Source of the DNA: Gnetum montanum
Taxonomy: Eukaryota; Streptophyta; Gnetopsida; Gnetales; Gnetaceae
Direction: 5' to 3'
Length of the DNA: 63,088 nucleotides
Assembly (NCBI GenBank): GCA_015680685.1
Contig: MNCI01030229.1
Location: forward strand, 294,294 to 357,381
In this document: positions 24,776-36,176 of the stretch, piece after piece
Numbering within the stretch: position 1 is the first letter of the stretch
How the letters are laid out: every line of letters begins with the position of its first letter
The notes under the pieces: generated by a model
Databases searched by the model: none
What the model was told of the DNA's origin: nothing
Seen by the model: the letters and a program-made list of their open reading frames with translations, nothing else
Translations under genes and position numbers: made by a program

Positions 24776-25667
24776 ATGGTCCCTCTTTGTTGGTGTCTAG
24801 AGGATTGACCCAAGAGGCACCAACAAAGAATACAAAACACCACTGTAGGTCCACCTCTAACGTTCACTCTCTCTACTTGATTTAGTACTGTCAAGCCATG
24901 CCAAGGAGTGCTTGTGATGATGGGATAAGGTCATGAGGAAATGATAATGAGGTCATAGGGAAATGGTTATGAAGGTTATCAATGTGTTCCATGGTTAACA
25001 TCATGACTATGATATTGACATGTTGGTCCATCAATAGGTTTTGACATTCCATGCTGACGAATGTATTTAAGGATCCAACCCCTCTCTCCAAGATTTCTTT
25101 TGGACACTAGGCTCCTTCCTTTTTATTTTTGGAGCCATTAATTTGTTCTCTTGGTCTTCATAGGTCATTCTAGCTTCTCAACAACTTGCTTCCCCCTTTT
25201 TTCTTGTGAGGTGAAACCTTCATTGGGTATCTTTGCCAAGGTCAATTTGATTTTGTTTTTCTGGTGACTGAGATGTGTTACATCTAGTAGAATGAATGGT
25301 AAAGCATGACAAAGGAGATATCACATGGCCATGATGCATGACTGTTAAACATTTCTCAACATTATTTCTTAGGGTAAGGAAGGTTATAATAAGATTACGA
25401 GGTTAGGTTCAAGGAAAGGTTCTAGATGGAGGAAAATGGTATAAGCATCCTTGGCATAGCTAGAAAAACTTACCAAATCATGCACTTTAAGGTTTCATGG
25501 TGAATTTTTACAATAATGAGTTGCACCTTTGCCATAGTTCCAGGCTTCATCCTACAAACACAACTCCAAGAGGACACAAAACTAAGCAAATAGAGCATGT
25601 TATAATATTACAATGCATATGGGCCACATAAAATAATAAAACCAAGTCACCTAGGTCACCAATGCTA
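24776..25667. other. T1 internal, non-coding
   Basis: No coding frame or recognisable motif on either strand. It begins just inside the 3' LTR, where a polypurine tract should be. The minus strand next to the LTR reads AAAGAGGGACCATT, a weak candidate tract. An inverted pair TTGTTGGTGTCTAGAGG/AGGCACCAACAAAGA is at 24787-24830. Confidence 0.4.
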
Positions 25668-25880
25668 CTAGTTTAGGGCCATGATAATCCATGGTACTAG
25701 TTTAAGGCCCTAGTAGGTAGTGCTGCTAGTTTAAAGTCATAGCAAACAATGATGTCAGTTTAAGACCATATCAGACTATTGTGCTAGTTTAAGGCCTCAA
25801 CAGGCTATGGTTTCACTAGTTTTAGGCCTTGGCAAGCCATCTTTGCTAGTTTAGGGTCTTAATAGGATGTGGTAATGCTT
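25668..25880. repeat. 30-bp tandem array in T1 (about 7 copies)
   Basis: The anchor CTAGTTTAAGG (or close variants) occurs at about 25668, 25697, 25726, 25756, 25784, 25816 and 25846, spacing 28-32 bp. Each is followed by a CCTNGNNRGGCCATG-like half. Isolated copies of the same motif occur at about 26532, 26889, 29646 and 29672, on both sides of the 190-bp array. Confidence 0.8.
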
Positions 25881-26939
25881 CTCTATCATGCAAAAGATGT
25901 TATATAGGCTCACTTATTTTAGATTATCAAAGTTGTTAATATCAATCATCCGTTGCAACTTGTCAACAAAGATAAACAACACTACAAGAAAACATCTAAG
26001 CTTTAGATATAACTAGGGCTATATGATGGCTTTAATGTTGCATAATAAGGCTTTGATGTGGCTATGAATAGGCTTAAGTTTTCGTGAGAAACTTGGTTCT
26101 ATTTATTTTCTGCTCACCATTGTGGTCTTAGATGGGAACTTCAACTAAGGGATCCTCAATGATGTCTCTAGCTTTAAGGTCAATGATCATTGGGCTACTT
26201 TAGGATGTTATAATCACATAATAGAATGATTTTAGGCTTAAGGCTTGGATATTTAAGGTCAAATTGTTTTGATAACATCATGATAAGGTTTTACCTAGGA
26301 TTTAAGGCTAGTCATGTTTGCTTCCTCATCCTCCTACCTTCACCCTGCATGACAACATAAGCATATCATGTGGTATGTGTGTGATTAAATGATTAGATAA
26401 TGTTAAAACAATGCAAAATACTCCAATAATAAAATAAAAGAGAATAAAAATGAATTAAATCAAAGCCAAATTATTCCAAAGCATGGTCAACAAAGGTCAC
26501 TAGGGGTAGTATAAGGTCAAACATGGTTCACTATTATTACAGCTTTGCCAATTTTAGGCCTTAGCGGGCCATGGTTACATGGTGCTAAATGATGGTCAAA
26601 GATGATCAAACCCCATTATTTGACATCAATTAAAGGCTAAAAAAGGATTAAATATGATCAATAAAGGTTATAAGTGATAAATTAGAGAAAATTGTATGAA
26701 ACAAAGGCTAAATGATGTGGAATGAAGCCAACTGAAGGTCACATGATGATCAAAACCATAAAAAATGATCTCAAGGTTAAATAAGGCCTTATTAAAGTCA
26801 AATGATATTAATTAATGTCAAATTAGTTAAATTAAAGTGAAAATGATGCCAAAAGATGTTAAAGAGTGATCAAATAAGGTTGCATCGTGCTAGTTTTAAG
26901 CCTTAGCGAGCCATGGTCAAAGTAGTGGGTTTAGGTTCA
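25881..26939. other. T1 internal, non-coding
   Basis: AT-rich, with many short direct repeats of AAGGTCAAATGATG-like words (26480-26880) and scattered copies of the 30-bp motif. No coding frame is seen. Confidence 0.4.
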
Positions 26940-29560
26940 ACCCACTGTTAGAGCCTGAAAACATTTTTCATGCTAGATCCATGTTGGGTAGGGTGATCCT
27001 AGTGTGAAAACCAAGGAAAATTTATTGCATGTCAACCAAAGGATCAAAATCAAGGTTTTGGAGCCTTCCAAAGATATTGCAGGGCCAGATTTATCAAAAT
27101 TTGCCACTTCGAAGGTTGAAAAAGGTCAAAAAGCATGTTTTCAAGCTCAATCCCCCTATTTTCACACTATCTAGCATGGATGAAAGGGGGCGTAACATGG
27201 ATAATATAAATATAAGCCAAAAAAAGATCAAATATGTTAAATTGATAGCTGGAACCCAAATCTGGGAGTTGTGCATTCCCTAGCTTCATTTTGAGGCCAT
27301 TGGGGCTATTTTTGAGTGCTAAAACAAGTTCAAATATATTTTTCCCCTTTTTTCTTGATGAGCATGGTGGCCCTAGTGTGGAAGAATGGGGGTGAATTTT
27401 TTCTATGATTTTAGGATGATTTGGGAGCACATTGACTAGGTTTCTAGGATTCTAGGGTTGTAGATTGTAATTTTACATGTTTTTGGCTGATCTTGGTCAT
27501 GTTTGGAGGCTATGTGAGGGCATGTAAGGTTTCACCCCCTTTAATCCACACTAGGGAAGTTTCTACAACATGAAATATGGGAGTTGATGAGCTTTGAAGG
27601 CTAAAAAAAGATCAAATGAGCATGATCTTAAGGCTATGAGATCTCAAGCTTCTCCAGTGTAGGTTTTTGGCCTCTAGGAGTATCAACTTGTTGCCAAAAG
27701 TAGAAAGGTAGCTCTTCCAAGCTATTTCTACATTACCTAATGTAAAAGAGGCCTTCCCTAGCATGGATGTATCATGAATCTTAGATCTAGGCTAGTTTTG
27801 ACCATAATTGACCATGCATGTTAGCTTCAAGAGTTTTTTGGATCAAGGGCTACGATTTAAGGTCAAAATTTGGTAGTTTTGAGTGTTTCTAAGTGATTTT
27901 TCATGCTATTCCCTTTCTTCCATGCTACATACACATGCTTAGCATGGATCTAGCCAGGAAGATTTAAGTGGAATAATTTTTGACTATTTTTGGTTAGTTT
28001 TGAAGAGTCTAAGGGCTCTACAAGGTTCAAACCTAGTCCTATGATGCATACAGGACTACCTACTATCAATTTGAGGTGTCTAAGTCATTTTTGAGTCACC
28101 CCCAAGTTTTCATACTATATCCATGCTAGCTAACATGGAAGAGATGACTCCAAGCATGGAAAAGCTAAGGGACCCTATTTTTTTCTATTTTTTGGAAGTT
28201 TCGGCCATGTATGTGAGCCTCCAGGGTTGCCAATGTCAATTGATGATGCCTAGGATCAAAACCTAGCAATTTTAAAGGTTGTAAGATAGTTTTTAGGCTT
28301 ATCCCTCTTGTTTCATGTTGGGGCTAGGATGCCCAATGTGGATAGGATCCTCCTTAACATGGAGAATCCAAAGAAGGCAAGTTTGGGCTATTTTCATTGG
28401 CTTCTAGAAGTCTGGTGGCTATTTCTGGGCTATTTTGGTTGATACCAAAAGTCAATTTTCCATGAAAATTTCAATAATTTTAGGTTCAACCCCCTTCATC
28501 CACACTAGGGCTACGATGCTTAGCATGGAAGAGGTATCCTCTGGTGTGGAAGAATATTAGGAGGTTGATTTTTATTGATTTCTAGAAGTTTGGAAGCTTC
28601 TAAAAGGGCTATCAAGATTCTAGTGTAAATGTAAGGTAATTTGACGTTGTTTCGATGCATCTGGGACCTTCCATGAACCTTCCAAGCTACATCCACACTA
28701 TTTATACATTGAGAAGCATGGAGGATATCTCCCCTAGCATGGATGAATCAATAATGATAGATCTATGCTCCTTTGATAGCCAATCAACCATGAATGTTAG
28801 CCCCTAGGGTTGATAGTGTCAATGGTCAATACTTGGTATCAAAATCCACCAACTTGAAGGCTCCTAGGTACCTCATGTAATAAAGACCCCTTTTTCATGA
28901 TATTTATGATGGACCTAGCATGGATGAGAGGAAGATGGGAGTTTTGTACAATTTTTGACTGATTTCGGAACATTTACAAGCTCTAGAAGGTTTCGACAAG
29001 GTCTAGAAGTTACTAGGGTAGATTATTAGGCTATTTTTAGTTATAAACTAGGTTTTAATGTATATCCTCTAGGCTTCCATGTTGGGTAGCATGGGGGGAT
29101 GGTTTAGCAAAGTGAAAAATGTTTTAAATGCAAAAATTGAATTATTTTCTACTATTCTAGGGTTTTGAAAGATACCAAGGGCTCTTAAAGTTTTAAAAAG
29201 GTAACTGGGTGGCAAATTTTAGTGATTTTTGATTTTCCCTCATCCATCCACACTGGGTAGCATGGATGGAGCTTCCCCCAGCATGGAACCACTAGATATG
29301 GAGGGTTTAGGCACTTTCAATTAAGTCGATCAAGGTTCTAGGGTTGTCGAGGGTCACCAAATGAATTTAGGGCTATGTGGGCCCACTTTGATGTTGAACT
29401 AATGCTATGAGCACTAGAGGGTAAGTATGGATATTACCCTCTTTTTTTCAATGTTGGATCCATGCTGGGAAGGGTTGCCCTAGCATGGATATCTCAAAGT
29501 GGCAAGTTCTATTGAAGTTTTACTCCCTATTAGGGTATAGGATTTAAGCATGTTAGTGGT
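26940..29560. repeat. ~190-bp satellite-like tandem array inside T1 (about 13 diverged copies)
   Basis: Each unit carries a block CCCCTTNATCCACACTAGG followed by TAGCATGGA, then a G/T-rich stretch with CTATTTTTGG and CTAGAAG. Anchor blocks lie at about 26965, 27150, 27357, 27530, 27715, 27905, 28096, 28300, 28487, 28677, 28890, 29065, 29235 and 29435. Spacing is 173-208 bp, mostly 185-200. Divergence between units is high. The unit length is near nucleosome-repeat length, as in plant centromeric and subtelomeric satellites, and Tat elements are known sources of such satellites. Confidence 0.75.
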
Positions 29561-29920
29561 AGCTACCCAAAATGGAAAAGAGGAAAAGGTTCTATAGTTA
29601 TGGTTGGTGCTTGGGATCCATTCCAAGGCTTATTTGAATGTCATTTTTAGGCCTTGGTAGGCCACGATGCTAGTTTCAGGCTTAGCGGGTCTTGAGGTCA
29701 TACCTACCTAGCAAGTATGGGCTATTGTTGAAAGCGTATATAAAGAAAACATAAATCATGAAACATGGTATAAGGTTGTGAGGGTGAATAAGCTTCCATT
29801 GGAAAAAGAAGGGATAACATATCTATAGCATTTATTGCTTGAGCTTTGATAAACCAAAGGGTTTGCTTTACACAATCACACTCTCATCATGCTGCTTGTT
29901 ACTGTAATTAATAGGCATTT

Positions 29921-30470
29921 TCATTGATTGCTTCTTATTGCAAAGCTGGCATTGTTCAAATCATTGTTGTTCTCATTATTGTTGGCCCTAGTATGAGAAT
30001 TTTGGATTTCCTCTTTAAACTCTACCTCCAAACCTTGATCGATACTGGCATAGTTAAATAAGGGTAGCAACATGTTGTCTCCATGGATCACAATTTTTCC
30101 ATCCTTGTATGGCAAGTGAATATCTTGATGTATTGTAGATGGTACCACCCAAAGCTTAAATAAGCATGATCTTCCTAAGATCAAGTTGACACTGGGTGTC
30201 TTTTTAACTACTAGGAAATTAGTAGATGTAGGGAATTTCTCATTGGCTATAAAGTCCAAAGAGATAGAACCTTTCACTATAACTCATAAGCCATTAAATG
30301 ACTTGAGTGCTAAGCTAGTGGCCACTTGAATATTCTTGGTTTGACCTAACTTGTCAATAATGGAAAATGGTCATCTACATTAACATGATGAACCTTGTAC
30401 CTGCCAACATGTGTAGTAATCAGAAGAAAAATGAATAGTACTTCTCTATTTCTAGAGTCAACCTTCACTT
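29921..30470 (-). pseudogene. T1 aspartic protease, C-terminal end of the gag-protease frame
   Basis: 30277-29921 is open for 118 codons and contains FLVVKKTPSVNLILGR, FKLWVVPSTIHQDIHLPYKD and KIVIHGDN. These match the Tat-lineage protease block that normally reads as a family LLLGRPWLH...VPSTLHQ pattern. It ends in a Asn-rich tail and a stop instead of running into RT, so the polyprotein seems to end here by design or by an old deletion. The upstream part (30470-30280) is broken by stops and includes HVGRYKVHHVNVDDH. It would process Gag. Confidence 0.75.
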
Positions 30471-30599
30471 TGTTATCATGGAAGTTGAGAATTGGCTAAT
30501 GCATGTTGTTCCTAAGCAAAGCTTGTTCAATGATAAAGTGGATAGACTCTATGTTGGTGGGCATGTCTTTGCTCATAGGGACAAAGGTTAAGACTTGAG

Positions 30600-32147
30600 C
30601 TAGTACATACCTATGTGTAGGAGAAGTCATGACTAGGTTTTACAAGTTTGGTGATGTGTTCTTTTGCTTAAGGAACAGATTGGCTTATTCCATTGTTACA
30701 AGGAAATTCTTTTCCTTGGCATATAATGTTTTAGATTTAGTAGTTCTAACCTCCTCCATCCTTCCTAAGGCTGGTGGCTTAGTTTTTGGCCCATGTACCT
30801 TGGACCCCTTATCCCTGGATGTAGTTGCTCTTGGTATAGTTCTTAATCGGTTACCTTTAGTGAGTTTATTTGTTGGTTTGAAAATAGCTTATTTCCATCA
30901 CCATTGTAATGATGGTTTCATGCTAACCTCTAAGTTTTTGGTCACTATAGGTGGGCTTTGGTCATGGGTTATTATAGTCTTACTTACTAAATATGAAGGA
31001 ACTAGAATAACAAAGGGTTCCTTGGGCTTTGGAGGCTTAGCAACTTGGTGATTACATTATGATGTTGAAGCCACTGAATGGGGAATACGTATGATGAAAG
31101 GCTCCTTAGGGACTAGAGTGGATGGTACCTATATGATGAAGGGCTCTCTTGGCTTTGTGTTTTGGGACTATGATGGTATTTTGATGACCAATGGTTTCCC
31201 AGGAGGATTAAACCATATGGTTTTTGTGAATAAGACCATAGTATAGGAGTTATCATTAGCACTTAGAGAGATGGGATGATTCACTACAAACTCTTCATAG
31301 TTTATCATCTTCTAGAGGTCATCCTTTAATGCTAGGAAAAAACTAGTGTCATGACCAACCATTTGATGATAATGGTAATACCTATCTAGTATAAAGTACT
31401 TTAATAGCTTGGGATCATCTTTGGTAGCTATTTTTGGATCTAGCTATGTCACAAAGAAGATCATGTCTCTTACGAGCCTCTTTAGATAGTTTCTTATGTT
31501 ATATACAGTTATATTTAAGTAACTATTCTAAGAGCTCAAAGGGCTTCATAGGCAACCTAGTGTACTTAGACCTATCCTTCCACACAAATTTTGCTCTTGG
31601 TTGATTTGGAGCATAGGAAGTGCATGGTTGGGATGAGTTGGAAGATGTATTACTTGGTAGTGATCCCCTCTTCTCTCCTTGCTTTATCTCTTTTGCTACT
31701 GCAACCATAGTTAAATTTTTTTCCTAGTTTTATCAGTATCTTTCCTTGCACGTTGGTTTTTGTAGGCCACATAGGCCAGATCGTTGCTTACCTCAACTAC
31801 CTCATTTATGTTCTTAGTTTGTGAGAAGGCTAAGCTTAGTGATTGAGGCTCTAGGTAGTACATCTTTGACTTGATAAAGTTATTTACTCCTCCCCTATAG
31901 ATAGCTAAGAGCTAGGATTTAGTGATAGGCTCTAGAATCTTATTGAGCATTGAGTTTTACCTTTGGATGAACCTTTTGATTCGTTCAAGTGGCCCCTACC
32001 TCACCTTCATCAATTGATCCAATGTGGAATCTAGCTTAAATTTGTATCTAAAGGGGTTGATAAATTAGCTAATTAGGTCTTCAAGGGAAGATATAGAACC
32101 CCTAGGCAAGGTTCGATACCAATCTAGAGCGTTACCCTTCAAAAAAG
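30600..32147 (-). pseudogene. T1 gag, N-terminally truncated (decayed)
   Basis: The retrotransposon gag core starts abruptly at the LTR junction with LTFLKGNALDWYRTLP and continues SSLEDLIS..FINPFRYKF (32147-31990). A decayed Tat zinc knuckle reads YYHYHQMVGHDTSFFLALKD at about 31385-31325, where two Cys are changed to Tyr and Phe. Three P(K/R)EPF(I/V)I repeats at about 31160-31000 form a Pro-rich spacer before the protease. Roughly the first 150-200 residues, the leader and the primer site are missing, removed together with the inner end of the 5' LTR. Confidence 0.75.
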
Positions 32148-33136
32148 TGAGGGATTTGGGCTGCCATAGTGCTCTATGCTGGGATTTTAGGATCCCATGA
32201 GTGTAGCATAGAAACCAAAGTTCACAAATCTCAAAGGGTTTGCAAAGGAGGCTACAGGGGGTTCTAAGGCTTCAATGATTTTGCACACTAAGGTTCAAGA
32301 GACTACAAGTGTGTAAGATTGTAAGAGCTCTTGAGTGCTTCAAAATGCCCAAGTGTGGAATTGCCAAGAATTTCCAACCCAAAATGGTGTTGGGAGTTTT
32401 TTTATAGGTTTTAGGCCTTGGAATGGGCTACAATTTGGTTGTAATTTGGCTACAAATTTTTGCAAATTTATGCCACATATAGGTAAGACGGATGTCCAGA
32501 TTTGGGGGTTACCATATATAGTAAGTGTTAAACCCCCATGGCCATTCCATTTACTATAAATAATAACAAGGGCAGACCATCTACTAGGGAGGCAAATCTT
32601 CTATGCTAGGCCTTCTGTCATCCTCACTAGAGTGCATGGCCAACATTGAAGTCAATGGAGTGCTAAAATATTGGTCATGTTACTTCTATGTTAGGTGCAT
32701 GAAATCTCCACATTGTGCATCCTAGCTAGTGGAGTAGGTGAGTTGCATCTGCATGCATCTTAACTAGAGATAGGTGAGATCCACCCACATGCATCCTAGT
32801 TGGGGGTAGGTCAAATCCACTCCCATGCATCCTAGCTGAAGGTAGGTGTCTTTAATGTAGAAAATGCCATACCCCTCATAAAACCCACCAAAATGCCAAT
32901 TTTGGCATTCCAAAAGTATTTTAACCTCTCCAAGACCAAATATAGACATTGCATGACCTTTTTTACTTAGGGGACAAGGCTTTAACCACTTATGAAGCAT
33001 TTTTCAGTCCCAAAAGTATAAGCATGTGAGATTGCATCTCATGGATTACAATCCTCACATTTACAATGAAGTTTTTCCTTAGGTTTCATGTAATGGGATT
33101 ACAAAGGTTACAACATGAAAATTTGGTGGTGTTTCA
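32148..33136 (-). repeat. T1 5' LTR (989 bp, inner end deleted)
   Basis: Starts on the minus strand TGAAACACCACC (33136). TATAAAA is at 32406-32400, and it ends CCAAATCCCTCA at 32148, directly joined to gag. About 430 bp present at 23279-23711 are lacking. It holds four copies of the 36-bp unit, anchored at 32714, 32752, 32788 and 32824. Confidence 0.85.
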
Positions 33137-33141
33137 AGCAT

Positions 33142-33898
33142 ATTCCAACATTTAACCATATAAGTCACGAGTGTTCATGTGTAACTTTAGTAAGGAAAAT
33201 TTCATGATCATTATCTTTTCACTTACAGTTAGTAAGGTCTAAAATATATGATTTAACTTTAGTAAGGTATATGATAAAATGATTTGGATTGGCTTTAAGC
33301 ATGCTAAGTATGAAAATGATTATAAATTCTAATTCTAATTATAATGAAAATGTAAAGCTACTCTATCCTATGGAAATAAGTATCTATTCCTAGTTTTTCG
33401 TACATGTCTTATTATGTTGTAACTATTAGTAAGATTGCCAAGTAACTTTACTATTGAGCAAATTAAGTAAAGTCATCATTTGGTTACCAAATAATTACAC
33501 TCTACACTTGAAGCTAGTCATTCTTATTCCACCTTACTAATAAGCATTAGAATAGTAAATTACTTAAGAAATGTAAATGACATAGTAAAAGTAAACATTA
33601 TGGAAAGGTAAATCTATGCTATGTGATATGCTACAATAATGAGGAACAATCTTGATCTTTATTTCCATTCATGAATTGTATCTAAAAGTAATCCAATCAA
33701 ATAAAGATTTTGTACAATTGTAATTTATCACACTACGGGCATTTATACTAACTCTAACTTTGAGAAAATAAACTACAAGAATTTTGCTAAGTGTTTCAAA
33801 AAAAATCATTTTTGATGTGATGGCGAGATGGTATTTATAACCATGACCATGACCCACTACATTGTATCTACAATGACATATGTAAGGCTAGAATATCA
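33142..33898 (-). repeat. R3 5' LTR, main part
   Basis: Aligns with the R2 LTR: AACCATATAAGTCAC (33154) with AACCATATGAATCAC (15566), and GAGAAAATAAACTACAAGA (33762) with the equivalent at 16169. TATAAATA (minus) is at 33839-33832. The 5' end is set at 33898 because TGATATTC resembles the family start TGATGAAT, but the boundary is uncertain and the LTR may reach into the 46-bp array. The other LTR of R3 is outside the window. Confidence 0.75.
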
Positions 33899-33911
33899 CA
33901 TATATGATTAT

Positions 33912-34315
33912 AAAATATAGGAGGTTTCTTGGTCATGCAACCTCTTAGGATTGTTGTAAAATATAGGGGGTTTCTCGAATGTTTAACCTATCAAGATTAC
34001 TATAAAATATAGAAGGTTTCTTATACATGCAACTTATCAAGATTAGTATAAAATATTAGAGGTTAGTCGAACATGTAACCAATCAAAATTAGTGTAAAAT
34101 ATATGTGGCTTTTTGGACGTGCAACCTAATAAAATATATAAGTATATATTCAAACAACCTCTTCTTATGGATTTGTAATATATGAGGTTCTTCTTAATTG
34201 AGACCATATAATATAGGTTAAAATATATGAAGTTTTGCAAACATGAAACCTAGGAATATGAGTGTAAAACATGAGGTTTCTTGGATGTGAAACCTAGGAA
34301 TATGAATTGTGAATG
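33912..34315. repeat. 46-bp tandem array
   Basis: The anchor AAAATATAG(G)AGGTTTCTT occurs at 33912, 33958, 34004, 34050 and 34096 (exact 46-bp steps), is irregular at about 34131 and 34178, then recurs at 34220 and 34266 (46 bp). Each unit contains AGGTT and AACCT about 12 bases apart, a potential small hairpin. It lies directly upstream of the R3 promoter; whether it is U3, or host DNA, is not decidable here. Confidence 0.88.
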
Positions 34316-34558
34316 ATTAATGTTTCAAATTATATTGTGTGATAAATGATTTGTAGTATATTAGTTTACTAATGAGAAATGGCTAATCAACATGTTAAAT
34401 AAGTATGTTGGTAAATTATATCATTATCAATGTATATCATGTATTACATTGGTAAATAATATTATTTGAGTATTTAGATTGTTTTAGAATCATGCTTAAT
34501 ACTTGTGGTGTTTGATAGATATATTTCTTTATTTTTCTTTTTTGACTTAGATTCATAT
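34316..34558. other. AT-rich spacer
   Basis: Nothing recognisable between the 46-bp array and the unknown coding region. It may contain the promoter of the latter. Confidence 0.3.
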
Positions 34559-36171
34559 ATGATATACATGGATCTAATATCAAATGATATAAAGAAGAGG
34601 CATCATGAGTTATTTGGAAGAAAGTTTATGTTAAAGCATGAATGTACAAAGGATGGACTCCTTACAGTAGGGAAAATCTACAAAATTCAAATAGATGATA
34701 CTATATTCTATTCATGAAAACAAAATAGAATTGATTTTATATATGATGCACATGACATGACTAATTATTCTATCACTCATCTTTATGATAATGAAACTGG
34801 TATCTATATTGAACCAATTAATTGAGAATGCCAAGAGTGTTATCTTTTCTTCAAGGATATCCTATCATTAATAGCATGAAAGGAGAATCATGAATGCTCA
34901 ATTCATTTCTCTTCCAAAGAGTTGTATTTCCAATCTAACTGAGGTAAATATATGGAAGGAGATTGAGTTTGTTAATCCTATAAATAGTAGGCTAATGCAT
35001 CCAATCTACAATGTCTTCCAAGATAAGAGACCTTGCAAGAGTAGAAGGAAGGATGACCCTCTATATAGAAGATAATAAGAAGGAACATTAGGAAGTATAT
35101 TCTTCTACAATTTTGACAATTTATATTCATCATGTTTGCTAATTGTTGCAAGAGGAACTATATGTAGAGTATTACCATGGGAGATATTATAAGGGCTTGG
35201 CAAATTATGGCTGTGATGAGTTGTAATGAAAAAAGGTGATACATTAAGCATGATTTTTGAATCAAATCATGTTTTCAGGGATGGAATCTATATAGTGAAG
35301 ATAATGAAATTTTTTGGAATTTATATTTGTAAGAAGGCCTAGCATACGATTCATAGTATTTCAAGTAGCACATTCTATAATCACGTATGTAATTTCAAGA
35401 ATGGACATGTGATTTTTAATTATAGAAACACTAGAAAGGTATATCTTAGATCAAGCAAGATTGAAACAATCACAATTCTTGAGAGTGTGGTTGATGAAAT
35501 GGCTTACCATTCATCTTTAGACTATATACAAGTTATGAGGGATGAAACACCTAAACTAACTCAAACATTACCTATGAATATGAGTCAATGCATTTTACTA
35601 AAGAATTACATTAATCATAGATTAGTTGATTTGGGATTACCACCAATTAGCAAAAGTCAATTATCAAAGATCTTCAAAAAAATACTATCCAAATGTAACT
35701 TTCAATAGAAACCATGACTTCTCAGTTTGTAGAGCTTGTCATACACTAGACAAGAAAATGAAATGTACCAAGGACATATTGGAGAGAGCTAGAATTTAAA
35801 GGAAGCTTCAAAATCATTACGATTATGTAACTATATGTAGGAACACATACTACATTCACAAGGATCTACTGACAAGGAAACCATAATTACTTAAGCATCA
35901 TTCATGATACAATGAATAAGTCAAAATCTTCAATTCCAAAACTATTAATCTTACCTAAGGGTATCCTCAATAAGAAGAAGTTTCAAATATCTCTTATAGG
36001 AACTCTACTAAAAGGATGGGGATATGGAGATTTCAATGACTTTAGTCCATTTTATGCATAAATGAATTCACAATTTATCATAACATCATTATCAAAATTC
36101 TTAATAGATTTGGAGGTCAATCCTATTGACATGTATGGTGATATGATGAAGAAATAATATAATTTCACAAG
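34559..36171 (+). pseudogene. Unknown coding region, 5' half (split by A1)
   Basis: I do not recognise this protein. One frame runs from about 34885 to 35708 with few stops, including TEVNIWKEIEFVNPINSRLM, LLIVARGTICRVLPWEI and a 99-codon open stretch ending LPPISKSQLSKIFKKI. Before it, 34559-34717 is open in another frame (HHELFGRKFMLKHECTKDG). After 35708 two frame changes lead through VCRACHTLDKKMKC (a C-x2-C...C group) to LIGTLLKGWGYGDFNDF and IDMYGDMMKK, ending at the A1 insertion. Stops are again TAA/TAG/TGA at likely Gln/Arg/Trp. No retroelement domain is seen. Continuation: 53773-55060. A host gene, a captured gene or part of another mobile element are all possible. Confidence 0.6.
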
Positions 36172-36176
36172 ATGCT

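Larger units (their letters stand above)
23279..33136 (-). mobile_element. T1: Tat-like LTR element with gag and protease but no polymerase
   Basis: LTRs at 23279-24775 (3', complete) and 32148-33136 (5', lacking its inner ~430 bp). Perfect 5-bp target duplication AGCAT at 23274-23278 and 33137-33141. Minus-strand orientation follows from gag/protease and from TATAAAA in the LTR. Between protease (ends 29921) and the 3' LTR there are 5.1 kb without any RT, RNase H or integrase motif; most is a ~190-bp tandem array and other repeats. The host site is 16 bp inside the R3 5' LTR. Non-autonomous elements of this kind (LARD-like, gag-only) are known in plants; this family I do not recognise. Confidence 0.85.

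Noticed and set aside
27029-27430. Three overlapping open frames of 60-87 codons
   Set aside because: They fall in one or two units of the 190-bp array; no motif, no conservation between units in frame.
30629-31051. Plus-strand 140-codon open frame
   Set aside because: Antisense to T1 gag; it has no recognisable motif, while the minus strand reads as gag.
33912-34315. Regular repeats resembling a CRISPR array
   Set aside because: Units are contiguous 46-bp copies without unique spacers, in eukaryotic repeat DNA.
34559-36171. Endogenous viral origin of the unknown coding region
   Set aside because: No motif of a known virus family could be recognised; kept as unknown rather than named.
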